Source: WQXF01 sp031553615 (GTDB taxonomy: Bacteria; Bacillota; Clostridia; Christensenellales; Aristaeellaceae). From it: a DNA stretch of 64,000 nt. Location: NCBI GenBank assembly GCA_031553615.1, contig JAVBLJ010000007.1, positions 1 through 64,000 on the forward strand, in the 5' to 3' direction. Positions 51,583 to 59,841 of the stretch are shown piece by piece. Positions within the stretch are counted from its first letter, which is position 1. Every line of letters begins with the position of its first letter. The translations under genes and the position numbers were made by a program. The notes beneath the pieces were generated by a model, which was not told the DNA's origin, searched no databases, and saw nothing but the letters and a program-made list of their open reading frames with translations.

Positions 51583-51681
51583 ATTCAAAGCAAGTATTCC
51601 CGTACCTTTCTGCATGCAAGTGGATTTTCCTTCCCAATCTTCGTTTCTTCTCACTTGGTTCTTCTTAAAGGAGAGTGGCTT

Positions 51682-52878
51682 ATGGCGGTATACGGACAGT
51701 TCTCCGATTCTTATGCGCCCATCATGGATGGCGTAGGGGTTATGGTACAGAATTACGCAAAACACCTGACGCGTCAAGGACATCGCACCCTGGTGGTCGC
51801 GCCCCGCGTGCGCGATTTTGAGGAGACCGATCCGTTTGAGATCATCCGCGTGCAATCGATGCTGATTCCGCAGAAGAAGCCGTACCGCCTGCAGCTGCCG
51901 GGGCTTTCGCCGGTCAGCCGGAGGCGGCTGGATCGCGTGCCCTTCGATTTGGTGCACGCGCACTCGCCGTTTGTGGCGGGAACCGAGGCGCTGCGCGTCG
52001 CGCGGCGGCTGGAGATACCGTTGATCGCCACCTTCCATACAAAGCATCGCGACGATTTTGTGCAGGTGTTCCACAGCGATTGGCTCGCCGACACCATCAA
52101 CACCAACGTGATGCGTTACTACGACAAGGCGGACGCCATGTGGACGGTCAACGAATCCACGCTGCGCACGCTGCGCGAGTATGGCTTTCAGGGCCGTGTC
52201 GAGGTGATCCCCAACGGGTGCGATATGACGGAGCAGCGCTGCGGTTCGGCGGAGGCTGCCGTCTTTGTGCAGACGCTGTGTGGCGTGAATCCGGATACCC
52301 CGCTGATGCTGTTCGTGGGCCAAATGGCGGCGGTGAAGAACCCTGCGCTCGTGGTTTCGGCTTGCGCGGAGGTGGTGCGCGCGGGCAGCCCCTGCCATCT
52401 GCTGATGGTGGGCGAGGGCAACAGCCTGCAGGCGCTCAAGGATTTGGCGACCCAGCTGGGCATTGCCGACCGGGTCCACTTCCTGGGCGTGGTGCGCGAT
52501 CGCGACGTGCTTGCGCGCATCTACACGCGGGCCAATCTGTTCGTGTTCCCTTCGGTGTACGATAACGCGCCGCTGGTGGTGCGTGAAGCGGCGGCCATGG
52601 CTTGCCCGCCGCTGCTGCTGCAGGGCTCGAATGCCGCCGAAGGCGTGGTACACGGCGAGAACGGCTACTTGGCCGAGGATTCCGCGCTTGAGCCTTTTTC
52701 GCGGTTGCTGGGCGAGCTGCTGCGGCAGCCCGATGCTTTGCGCGCGGCGGGCAAACGAGCGCAGGAAACGCTGGCCTTTTCGTGGGAGAGCGTGGTTGCT
52801 CAGGTGGCCGACCGCTACGCCGAAATCGTGCGGGAATACGTGGCACGGCCTACCCGCAGGCGGCGATCGCTGCGATAG
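51682..52878 (+). CDS. GT4 glycosyltransferase (diacylglycerol glucosyltransferase-like)
   Basis: A 398-residue GT-B enzyme similar to membrane glycolipid synthases: DSYAPIMDGVGVMVQNYAKHL at the start, HAHSPFVAGTEALRVAR, ATFHTKHRDDF (typical of monoglucosyl-diacylglycerol synthases) and the donor site VFPSVYDNAPLVVREAAAMACPPLL. It likely adds a sugar to diacylglycerol for membrane glycolipid or lipoteichoic anchor. Start ATG 51682 with AAAGGAG eight bases before. Confidence 0.84.
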   Translation: MAVYGQFSDSYAPIMDGVGVMVQNYAKHLTRQGHRTLVVAPRVRDFEETDPFEIIRVQSMLIPQKKPYRLQLPGLSPVSRRRLDRVPFDLVHAHSPFVAGTEALRVARRLEIPLIATFHTKHRDDFVQVFHSDWLADTINTNVMRYYDKADAMWTVNESTLRTLREYGFQGRVEVIPNGCDMTEQRCGSAEAAVFVQTLCGVNPDTPLMLFVGQMAAVKNPALVVSACAEVVRAGSPCHLLMVGEGNSLQALKDLATQLGIADRVHFLGVVRDRDVLARIYTRANLFVFPSVYDNAPLVVREAAAMACPPLLLQGSNAAEGVVHGENGYLAEDSALEPFSRLLGELLRQPDALRAAGKRAQETLAFSWESVVAQVADRYAEIVREYVARPTRRRRSLR

Positions 52879-52885
52879 TGGAGAA

Positions 52886-52930
52886 GTCCGGCTCATAAGG
52901 TCCCGGTTCATACAGCCCCGGTTCACGCGA
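52886..52930. repeat. Three 15-bp tandem units downstream of GT4 gene
   Basis: Units with the core CCGGTTCATA repeat with a 15-base period; the last unit is also the left arm of a terminator hairpin. Confidence 0.7.
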
Positions 52931-52943
52931 ATCGGGGCTTTTT
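52914..52943 (+). terminator. Terminator of GT4 gene
   Basis: AGCCCCG pairs with CGGGGCT (52933-52939) around 12 bases, followed by TTTTT. Confidence 0.82.
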
Positions 52944-53088
52944 GCCGCAAATCACGCATATTTCCCGCATAATCGCCGCACTTTCTACGCACGGCCGCCA
53001 CATTTTCGCCGCATTCCTCGGCTACACTCGATAAGAATGATCGTATTTGAAATGTTTCCCAGCGTTGCATAAGGAGAGGGTACAAAAC

Positions 53089-55110
53089 ATGAGTGAAACC
53101 ATGAGCGAGACGATGAGCGAGAACAGGATGGAAAATACAGGTGCCACCGCGCCGCACGCGCAGAAAGCGTCGGCGAAGCCCAAGCTCAGTCCGGCCAAAC
53201 GCAGGCGCAGGGTTCGCCGGATTCTGAAGGCCATCGCCTGGGTGCTGATCCTGTGCGCGCTCGCCGCCGCCGGGTGGTGGTACTACAATACGACGATAAA
53301 AAAGACCGAGGAAAGCGATGCGGTGCAGTACACCCGCGCCATGGTGCAGCAGGGCGAGTTTGACGTGCATGTATACGGCTCGGGCGCGATCGCTGCGGCC
53401 AGCCAGCCCATCGTGTACATGGAGACCGATGGCAAGCTGGCCGACATTCGCGTGGCGGTGGGCGATTCCGTGAGCAAGGGGCAGATACTCGCTGTGCTGC
53501 AAAACGATGCGCTCAACGACGAGATCACCTCGCTGGAATACGATCTATGGAGCGCGGACAGCACCATCACCAGCACTTCGGCGGGCAGCGAGGTGGCTTC
53601 GATCGCTGCGCCGTCCGAGGGCCGGATTATGCAGATTTCGGCCAATGTGGGCGACGATGCGCTGGCCGTATACCGTCGGCTGGGTAGCGTGGCCATGCTC
53701 TCTACCGATGGGCGCATGAAGATTGAGCTGGACGTGGCCGAGGATGTAACGCTCAGCTATGGCGATATCGTGACCGTGACCGGAGAGGGCTTTGAGCGCG
53801 AGGGCAACGTGACCGACGTGTTCATGCAGGGCACGCGCGCAGTGGTGACCGTGGTGGACGACACGCTGCCCATGGATGCACCGGTGACCGTCACCACCAA
53901 GGAAGGTACGGCGGTAGGCGCAGGCACGCTGGAAATCAACAAGCCCATGGCGGTCTCCGCCTTTGGCGGCACCATCACCAAGGTTCGCCAGAAGGTGGGC
54001 GACACGGTGTACCGCAAGCAGGAAATGTTCCTGCTGGAGGATTCGCCGATCACCCTGAAGGTGGAAAACCTGCGCATCCAGCGCGAGACAGCCGCCGAAT
54101 CGCTGGAAGATGCCCGCGAGAAGCGTGAAAACCTGATCGTCCGCTCGCCGGTGGATGGCGTGATCGCCACCGTGGACGCGGCCGAGGGCTCCGATATCAC
54201 AGCGGGCACCGCGCTTTGCAGCATATTGGAAGGCGAGGACATGGTGCTGACCATCGCCGTGGACGAGCTGGACGTGGTACAGGTCGCCGAAGGTCAGCCG
54301 GTCACCATCTCGGTGGATGCGCTGCCCAACCTGATGCTTTCCGGCCAGGTGCAAAAGATTGCCCCGGTGGGCACGAGCAGCAGCGGCGTTTCGACCTACG
54401 ACGTGAAGCTGAGCTTCGATTCCGCGGGAACCGGCGTGCGCCCTGGCATGAACGCTAGCGGCGAGGTGCAGGTGGCCCATGCGGACAGCGCGCTTTACGT
54501 GCCCGTGGAAGCGCTGATGACCATCGGGGATCAAAAATACGTGATGGTTGCGGATGGCGCGCAATCGCCGACGGGCAGCGTGGGCGACGGAACAATGCAA
54601 TTCCAAGGCTTCCCTGGGGGCGCGATTGGGGAGCAAGGCATGCCGACGCTTGATCAGACAACCTTTAACTCCGCGGATGCGCCCAGCTTCCAGGGGGCGC
54701 CCGGCGAAGGGCAGGGAACGGTGACGAATGATTCCGCGCGAGGCAGCCAGGGCACGCAGGGCGCGCAAGGTGATCGGGGCACGGGCCGGAACCGCGATAC
54801 GCAGAGGAACGGGCAAGCGACCGAGGGGCAAACCAACATGCAGTTTGGCGGCGGCGGAGCGAACGGCAATCCGACGTTCAGGCGCGAAAACAACGGCAGC
54901 GGCGCACAAACCAACGCATCCGCGCAGAACACTGCGACCACCGGTACGCTGCGCCTGGTCTCCGTGGGCCTGATCAACGACGATTACGCCGAGATTCTCT
55001 CCGGCGTGAATGCGGGCGAAATTGTGCTCTACCAGAGCGCCAGCACCAGCAGCACCAACCAGTTCAACATGCGCAACTCGAACATGGCGATGCCCATGAT
55101 GGGATTCTAA
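53089..55110 (+). CDS. MacA/HlyD-type adaptor protein of ABC exporter
   Basis: A 673-residue membrane-anchored adaptor. A basic N-terminus with repeated Met-Ser-Glu-Thr precedes one membrane helix (about 60-78). Barrel-sandwich and beta-barrel domains follow (DVHVYGSGAIAAASQPIVYMETDGKL, VGDSVSKGQILAVLQN, and later KVRQKVGDTVYRKQ), with a short coiled coil (LRIQRETAAESLEDAREKREN). A long Gln/Gly/Asn/Thr-rich low-complexity segment (about 505-625) sits near the C-terminus before the last barrel part. Together with the next two genes it forms a MacAB-type exporter for peptides or drugs. Confidence 0.85.
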   Translation: MSETMSETMSENRMENTGATAPHAQKASAKPKLSPAKRRRRVRRILKAIAWVLILCALAAAGWWYYNTTIKKTEESDAVQYTRAMVQQGEFDVHVYGSGAIAAASQPIVYMETDGKLADIRVAVGDSVSKGQILAVLQNDALNDEITSLEYDLWSADSTITSTSAGSEVASIAAPSEGRIMQISANVGDDALAVYRRLGSVAMLSTDGRMKIELDVAEDVTLSYGDIVTVTGEGFEREGNVTDVFMQGTRAVVTVVDDTLPMDAPVTVTTKEGTAVGAGTLEINKPMAVSAFGGTITKVRQKVGDTVYRKQEMFLLEDSPITLKVENLRIQRETAAESLEDAREKRENLIVRSPVDGVIATVDAAEGSDITAGTALCSILEGEDMVLTIAVDELDVVQVAEGQPVTISVDALPNLMLSGQVQKIAPVGTSSSGVSTYDVKLSFDSAGTGVRPGMNASGEVQVAHADSALYVPVEALMTIGDQKYVMVADGAQSPTGSVGDGTMQFQGFPGGAIGEQGMPTLDQTTFNSADAPSFQGAPGEGQGTVTNDSARGSQGTQGAQGDRGTGRNRDTQRNGQATEGQTNMQFGGGGANGNPTFRRENNGSGAQTNASAQNTATTGTLRLVSVGLINDDYAEILSGVNAGEIVLYQSASTSSTNQFNMRNSNMAMPMMGF

Positions 55111-55153
55111 ACCGTGTACCGAGCTGACGGGATTTTATTGGGAGGCTTGCGCA

Positions 55154-55843
55154 ATGATTGAAATGGTTGGCATACGCAAGGATTACCAGATGGGCGACAA
55201 CGTGGTGCACGCGCTCGATGGGGTAGACCTTACGATAGAGGACCGCGAGTTTGTTTCCATCATCGGCCCTTCGGGCAGCGGCAAATCCACGCTGATGAAC
55301 ATCATCGGCTGCCTGGATTTGGCGGATGAGGGCATCTACCGGCTCGACGGCCAGGAGATTACCGAGTACACGGAGAACGAGCTGGCGGCTATCCGCAACA
55401 ACAAGATCGGCTTCATTTTCCAGCAGTTCAACCTGCTGGCCCGCATGACGGCGCAGGAGAACGTGGAGCTGCCGCTGGTGTACAAGGGCATGAGCGCCCA
55501 CAAGCGCCACAAGCTGAGCGAGGAGGTGCTGGAGCGCGTCGGTCTGGCCGATCGCATGGATCACCGCCCCACCGAGCTCTCTGGCGGACAGCAGCAGCGC
55601 GTCGCCATCGCCCGTGCGCTGGTCACCAACCCCTCGCTGATATTGGCCGACGAACCCACGGGCAATCTGGATTCCAAGACCGGCCAGGAAATACTGCAGA
55701 TGCTGCATTCGCTGCATCAGGCAGGCAACACCATCGTGCTCATCACCCACGATCCCACCGTGGCGGCGCAGACGCCGCGCCACATCCGCATCCACGACGG
55801 GCGCGTGCTGCACGTCCCGCTGGATCAAAAGGAGGTGGTGTGA
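55154..55843 (+). CDS. ABC transporter ATPase, MacB/LolD-type
   Basis: A 229-residue ATPase. Walker A GPSGSGKST, signature LSGGQQQRVAIARAL, Walker B LILADEPTGNLDSKT, His in LITHDPT. This is the typical MacB/LolD ATPase of lipoprotein and antimicrobial peptide exporters. The stop overlaps the next start by one base (TGA/ATG share), giving tight coupling. GGAGGCTTGCGCA precedes the ATG. Confidence 0.92.
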   Translation: MIEMVGIRKDYQMGDNVVHALDGVDLTIEDREFVSIIGPSGSGKSTLMNIIGCLDLADEGIYRLDGQEITEYTENELAAIRNNKIGFIFQQFNLLARMTAQENVELPLVYKGMSAHKRHKLSEEVLERVGLADRMDHRPTELSGGQQQRVAIARALVTNPSLILADEPTGNLDSKTGQEILQMLHSLHQAGNTIVLITHDPTVAAQTPRHIRIHDGRVLHVPLDQKEVV

Positions 55844-57126
55844 TGCTTTGGCAGACCTTTTCCATGGCGTTCAAGGCCATTCGCACCAATAAGGTGCGCT
55901 CCGCGCTGACCATGCTGGGCGTGATCATCGGCGTGATGAGCGTGGTGGTGCTGATCGCCATCGCGCAGGGCACCACGGTGAGCGTCACCGAATCGATCCA
56001 GGGCATGGGCACCAACCTGCTGACCGTGAACATCACCACCCGCCGCGTCGGTCAGTTCGGCGGTGGCGGCGGAGGCGGAATGATGTTCTTTTCCGGGCCG
56101 GGCGGCGGGCAAACCGTTTCGATCGTCCGCGACGGCGGTTCGCAGGCAGGCTCGCAGCGCGGCACCGTCATTCTGACGCTGGACGACATCCTTTCGCTGG
56201 CCGATGCGCCCAGCATCGATCTCATCTCGCCCACGGTTTCGGGCAGCAAGACGGTCAAGGCCGGGAACACCAACACCTCCACCAGCGTGCTGGGCGTGCT
56301 GCCCGCCTATGCGCAGATCCGCAACCAGGAGGTGGAGAGCGGCCGGTACATCATCCAGGCCGATATCGACAACCGCAGCTCGGTCTGCGTGATCGGCACC
56401 GAGACCGCTACTACCCTCTTTGGCAACACCAACGTGGTGGGCAACACCATGCACATCGAGGGCCGCCCATTCAAGATTGTGGGTGTGCTGAAGAGCAAGG
56501 GAAGCAGCTCCGGCAGCTCCAGCGACGATATCCTTTTGCTGCCGTTTACGCTGGCGCAGCGCCTGCTGCAATCCACGGCGATTAGCACCTTCTACGTGTC
56601 CGCGGTGTCGCCCGAGGCAGTTGCCGAGGCCCAGACTTACGTGGAAAATTACCTGTATAAGCGCTACCAGAACACCTCCACCTACCGCGTATCCAACCAG
56701 ACCGAAATGCTGGACACCATCAACGAATCGACGGCCTCGCTCACGCTGATGCTGGGCGGCGTGGCCGGTATCGCGCTGCTGGTAGGCGGCATCGGCATCA
56801 TGAACATCATGCTGGTATCGGTATCGGAGCGCACGCGCGAGATCGGCATCCGCAAGGCCATCGGAGCAAAGCGCCGCAACATCCTGCTGCAGTTCCTGAT
56901 CGAGGCCGTGGTCATTTCCGGCATTGGCGGGCTGCTGGGCCTGCTGTTGGGCGTGCTGCTGATGCGCATACTCGAGGCCACCCAGGGCATGACGATGGTG
57001 ATGTCCGCCGGGGTGGTGCAGCTGGCCATCGGCTTCTCGATGACGGTGGGCGTGGTATTCGGCCTCTACCCGGCGGGCAAGGCCTCCAAGCTGCGGCCCA
57101 TCGAGGCGCTGCGGTACGATGGCTAA
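55843..57126 (+). CDS. ABC exporter permease, MacB/FtsX-type
   Basis: A 427-residue permease with one N-terminal helix, a large extracytoplasmic domain and three C-terminal helices (GGVAGIALLVGGIGIMNIMLVSV, then two more), the MacB fold; ERTREIGIRKAIGAKRRNIL is the family coupling motif. The extracytoplasmic domain contains an insert rich in glycine (poly-Gly about residues 67-73, FGGGGGGGMMFF). ATG 55843 lies six bases after GGAGGT. Works with the two genes before it. Confidence 0.9.
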   Translation: MLWQTFSMAFKAIRTNKVRSALTMLGVIIGVMSVVVLIAIAQGTTVSVTESIQGMGTNLLTVNITTRRVGQFGGGGGGGMMFFSGPGGGQTVSIVRDGGSQAGSQRGTVILTLDDILSLADAPSIDLISPTVSGSKTVKAGNTNTSTSVLGVLPAYAQIRNQEVESGRYIIQADIDNRSSVCVIGTETATTLFGNTNVVGNTMHIEGRPFKIVGVLKSKGSSSGSSSDDILLLPFTLAQRLLQSTAISTFYVSAVSPEAVAEAQTYVENYLYKRYQNTSTYRVSNQTEMLDTINESTASLTLMLGGVAGIALLVGGIGIMNIMLVSVSERTREIGIRKAIGAKRRNILLQFLIEAVVISGIGGLLGLLLGVLLMRILEATQGMTMVMSAGVVQLAIGFSMTVGVVFGLYPAGKASKLRPIEALRYDG

Positions 57127-57129
57127 ACG

Positions 57130-57798
57130 CTACAGGAGCCGGAAACAATTCTTGTGGTAATCGAGCAGCCCGTCCTGCTTCATGCGGCCCAGCTCATGGG
57201 AGAGCGCGCTGCGATCGACGCATAGGTATTCGGCAAGCTCCTCGCGATTAAAGGGGATGTAGACATTGCTGCCGGGGTGCGCGGAAAGCGGCTGCAGGTA
57301 GTGCAGAATGCGGCGGCGCAGCGTCTTGTGGCCCAGCACCTCCATCCGGCCTTGCAGCGAGAGGTTCTTTTGCGCCAGCATGCCCAGCATGTTTTCGATG
57401 AGCTTAGTGTGGAACGCGCATGTGCGCGGACAATTGTGCAGCAACCGCTGGAAATCCAGCAGCAACACCGCGGAATCTGCGGCGGCGACGACGCTCACCG
57501 GGCTCTCCGCGATGCCCGCACAGCAGAGCGCTTCCGCGAAGCAATCACCGGGGGACAGTGCGGCAATCAGCACGCGCTCGCCCTCGGTGTTTTCTTTGCT
57601 CACATGCAGTGCGCCGGAGAGCACCAAACCCAAGGAATGTACGGAATCGCCCGCACGCAGCAAAAAGGAATCGCGCTCAGCCTGAACCAACCGCGCACCC
57701 AGGCAGGCAAGCAGTGAATCGAGATCGGTCTCACCTATCGCGGTGAACAATCGAGCGGATTGGAGCACGGCGCGTTGTGATTCGCGCAAAGAAAGCAT
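57130..57798 (-). CDS. Crp/Fnr family regulator (HcpR-like)
   Basis: A 222-residue regulator: cyclic-nucleotide-binding-like beta-roll (DSFLLRAGDSVHSLGLVLSGALHVSKE), long dimerisation helix, and a C-terminal winged helix-turn-helix (FNREELAEYLCVDRSALSHELGRMKQDGLLDY). It is divergent from hcp and shares its upstream region, the arrangement of HcpR, which senses nitric oxide/nitrite stress in anaerobes. The cNMP-site arginine pattern of CRP is not obvious, as expected for an FNR/HcpR-type sensor. Confidence 0.84.
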   Translation of the reverse strand: MLSLRESQRAVLQSARLFTAIGETDLDSLLACLGARLVQAERDSFLLRAGDSVHSLGLVLSGALHVSKENTEGERVLIAALSPGDCFAEALCCAGIAESPVSVVAAADSAVLLLDFQRLLHNCPRTCAFHTKLIENMLGMLAQKNLSLQGRMEVLGHKTLRRRILHYLQPLSAHPGSNVYIPFNREELAEYLCVDRSALSHELGRMKQDGLLDYHKNCFRLL

Positions 57799-57816
57799 CC
57801 AAGCATCCCCTCTCTA

Positions 57817-57836
57817 TCCGTGGTAAATACCACGGA
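57817..57836. promoter_or_regulatory. Perfect 9-2-9 palindrome, operator between HcpR-like regulator and hcp
   Basis: TCCGTGGTA and its exact complement TACCACGGA are separated by AA. Taking TATACT at 57855-57860 as the hcp -10 box, the palindrome centre falls near position -40 of the transcript, the place where Crp/Fnr activators bind. Confidence 0.75.
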
Positions 57837-57955
57837 CTTTTTTGCATAGTATAGTATACTTCTTCTTAAAGGGCAACAGCCTAAAAGGCGGAGGCAACGG
57901 ATGGATGGCCTCGGAGGCCCGGGGAAAATGGGGAACGGAAGGGGAAAGATTGCGA

Positions 57956-59557
57956 ATGGATTCGAGAATGAATTTGAAAATGGATTCGATGTTTTGTTAT
58001 CAATGTGAACAGACGGCCCGGGGCACCGGCTGCACCAAGGGCGGCGTATGCGGAAAGAACGCGCCCACGGCGCACCAGCAGGATGAGCTTACCTGCGAGA
58101 TGATCGCGCTGGCGCAGGCGGCTTTGCGGGCAGGTAAGGCGGAGGAGCGGGTGGTGGATACCCTCGTGGACGGGCTTTTTACCACCATCACCAACGTGAA
58201 CTTCGACGAGGTGAAGGTGGCTGCGTTGGCGGAGCGTGTCGCCGCGCAACGGCATGCGTTGGGCAAAGAAGGGAAAGGGATGGAAGCCCATGCGCTGTTC
58301 CAGGGCGAGGACAACCAGCGCTCGCTGCGCTCGACCCTGCTTTTTGGCCTGCGCGGCATGGCCGCCTATGCGCACCATGCGCGCGTGCTGGGCAAGCGCG
58401 ATGCCCAGGTGGACGCATGGTTTGTGAAGGGCATGGCGGCGCTGGGGGCGGAGCACTCGGTAGAGGAATGGGTGTCGCTGCTCATGGAGTTCGGCGGGAT
58501 CAACCTGCAATGCATGGCGTTGCTCGATGCGGCCAACACAGGGGCCTACGGCGACCCGACGCCCGTGCAGGTGCCGCTGACCATCGAGAAAGGCCCGTTC
58601 ATTGTGATCACCGGCCATGATCTGCACGATTTGCAAATGCTGCTGGAGCAGACCGACGGCAAAGGCGTCAACGTGTATACCCACAGCGAGATGCTGCCCG
58701 CCCACGGTTACCCGGAGCTGAAGAAGCACCCTCAGCTCAAGGGCAATTTTGGCACCGCTTGGCAGAATCAGCAGAAGGAGTTCGAGGGCCTTCCCGCGCC
58801 CGTTCTGTTTACGACGAACTGCCTGATGCCGCCCAAGCCCAGCTACCAGGATCGGGTCTATACAACCTCGGTGGTGGAGTTCCCCGGCATGCGGCGCATC
58901 GAGGCGGATGCGGACGGCTACAAAGACTTTACCGCTATCATTGAGCAGGCGATTCAGCTAGGCGGCTATGCGCAGGATCAAGCGCTCACCGGCATCAATG
59001 GCGGCACTACGGTGACCACCGGCTTTGGCCGCAAAACGGTGCTGGACAACGCGCCCGCTATCATCAACGCGGTCGAGGCTGGGGCGATCAAGCATTTCTT
59101 CCTGGTCGGCGGCTGCGACGGCGCAAGGCCCGGGCGCAATTACTACACCGAGTTTGTCAAGCAAACGCCTAAGGATAGCGTGGTGCTGACGCTGGCCTGC
59201 GGCAAGTATCGCATCAACGATCTGGACGTGGGCGCGATCGGCCCCTTCCCGCGCATATTGGACATGGGCCAATGCAACGACGCGTACGGAGCGATCCAAG
59301 TGGCGATTGCGCTGGCCGGGGCTTTTGGCTGCGGGGTGAACGATCTGCCGCTGACGCTGGTGCTTTCTTGGTATGAGCAGAAGGCGGTATGCATCCTGCT
59401 CACCCTGCTCTCGCTGGGCATTCGCAACATCTACATTGGACCCAGCCTGCCTGCTTTTTTCTCCAGCGATGTGCTAAACCTGCTGGTGGAAAAGTTCCAA
59501 CTGCATCCCATCACCACGCCGGAGCAGGATTTGCGGGCGATTTTGGGCAAGGTATGA
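57956..59557 (+). CDS. hcp: Hybrid cluster protein (hydroxylamine reductase family)
   Basis: A 533-residue iron-sulfur protein. The N-terminal cluster site is CYQCEQTARGTGC with GVCGK after it; the hybrid cluster region includes ECxxG-type residues in VLTLACGKYRIN and GGCDGARPGR. Hcp reduces nitric oxide or hydroxylamine in anaerobes under nitrosative stress. The start is ATG 57956 with GGAAGGGG before; longer frames to 57842 have no ribosome site. The adjacent HcpR-like regulator and palindrome support control by nitrosative stress. Confidence 0.9.
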   Translation: MDSRMNLKMDSMFCYQCEQTARGTGCTKGGVCGKNAPTAHQQDELTCEMIALAQAALRAGKAEERVVDTLVDGLFTTITNVNFDEVKVAALAERVAAQRHALGKEGKGMEAHALFQGEDNQRSLRSTLLFGLRGMAAYAHHARVLGKRDAQVDAWFVKGMAALGAEHSVEEWVSLLMEFGGINLQCMALLDAANTGAYGDPTPVQVPLTIEKGPFIVITGHDLHDLQMLLEQTDGKGVNVYTHSEMLPAHGYPELKKHPQLKGNFGTAWQNQQKEFEGLPAPVLFTTNCLMPPKPSYQDRVYTTSVVEFPGMRRIEADADGYKDFTAIIEQAIQLGGYAQDQALTGINGGTTVTTGFGRKTVLDNAPAIINAVEAGAIKHFFLVGGCDGARPGRNYYTEFVKQTPKDSVVLTLACGKYRINDLDVGAIGPFPRILDMGQCNDAYGAIQVAIALAGAFGCGVNDLPLTLVLSWYEQKAVCILLTLLSLGIRNIYIGPSLPAFFSSDVLNLLVEKFQLHPITTPEQDLRAILGKV

Positions 59558-59575
59558 TTGCGGGCTCGATCAAGG

Positions 59576-59630
59576 CTTGAATAAACCTCAAACAAAGCCC
59601 AAACAAAGCCCAAATAAAGCTCAATAAAAG
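59576..59630. repeat. Five 11-bp tandem units after hcp
   Basis: CTTGAATAAAC, CTCAAACAAAG, CCCAAACAAAG, CCCAAATAAAG and CTCAATAAAAG follow each other without gaps just past the hcp stop, in an AT-richer strip before the helicase terminator. Confidence 0.8.
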
Positions 59631-59649
59631 ATGTGGCCGAAAAGCCGCG

Positions 59650-59687
59650 AAAAAGATCGCTCCGCAGCGTTGCTGTGGGGCGATCTT
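59650..59687 (-). terminator. Terminator of helicase-HNH gene
   Basis: A 16-bp stem (59653-59668 with 59672-59687, two G-T pairs) and three-base loop; on the minus strand it is followed by TTTTT, so it ends the helicase gene rather than hcp. Confidence 0.8.
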
Positions 59688-59841
59688 CGTGGGATAAATG
59701 ATCCGTTTTTATTGATTCAAGGCGTTTTTTCGAAAGGGCACTTTCATAGAAGGAAACCGGAATCGTGCGCAGAACCGACGAACAAATCCCAAAGCTGCCC
59801 GCGTGCGGTACACTGCAAGTGGACAGCCTTTTTATCGCATT
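59688..59841. other. Non-coding gap between terminator and helicase stop
   Basis: No gene or clear signal seen in this ~150-base AT-richer stretch. Confidence 0.4.

Noticed and set aside
52946..53040. Repeated GCCGCA-rich stretch upstream of MacA-like gene as a coding region
   Set aside because: No start or domain; only irregular GC-rich repeats were seen.
59650..59687. Terminator of hcp
   Set aside because: The T run follows the hairpin on the minus strand, so it ends the convergent helicase gene.
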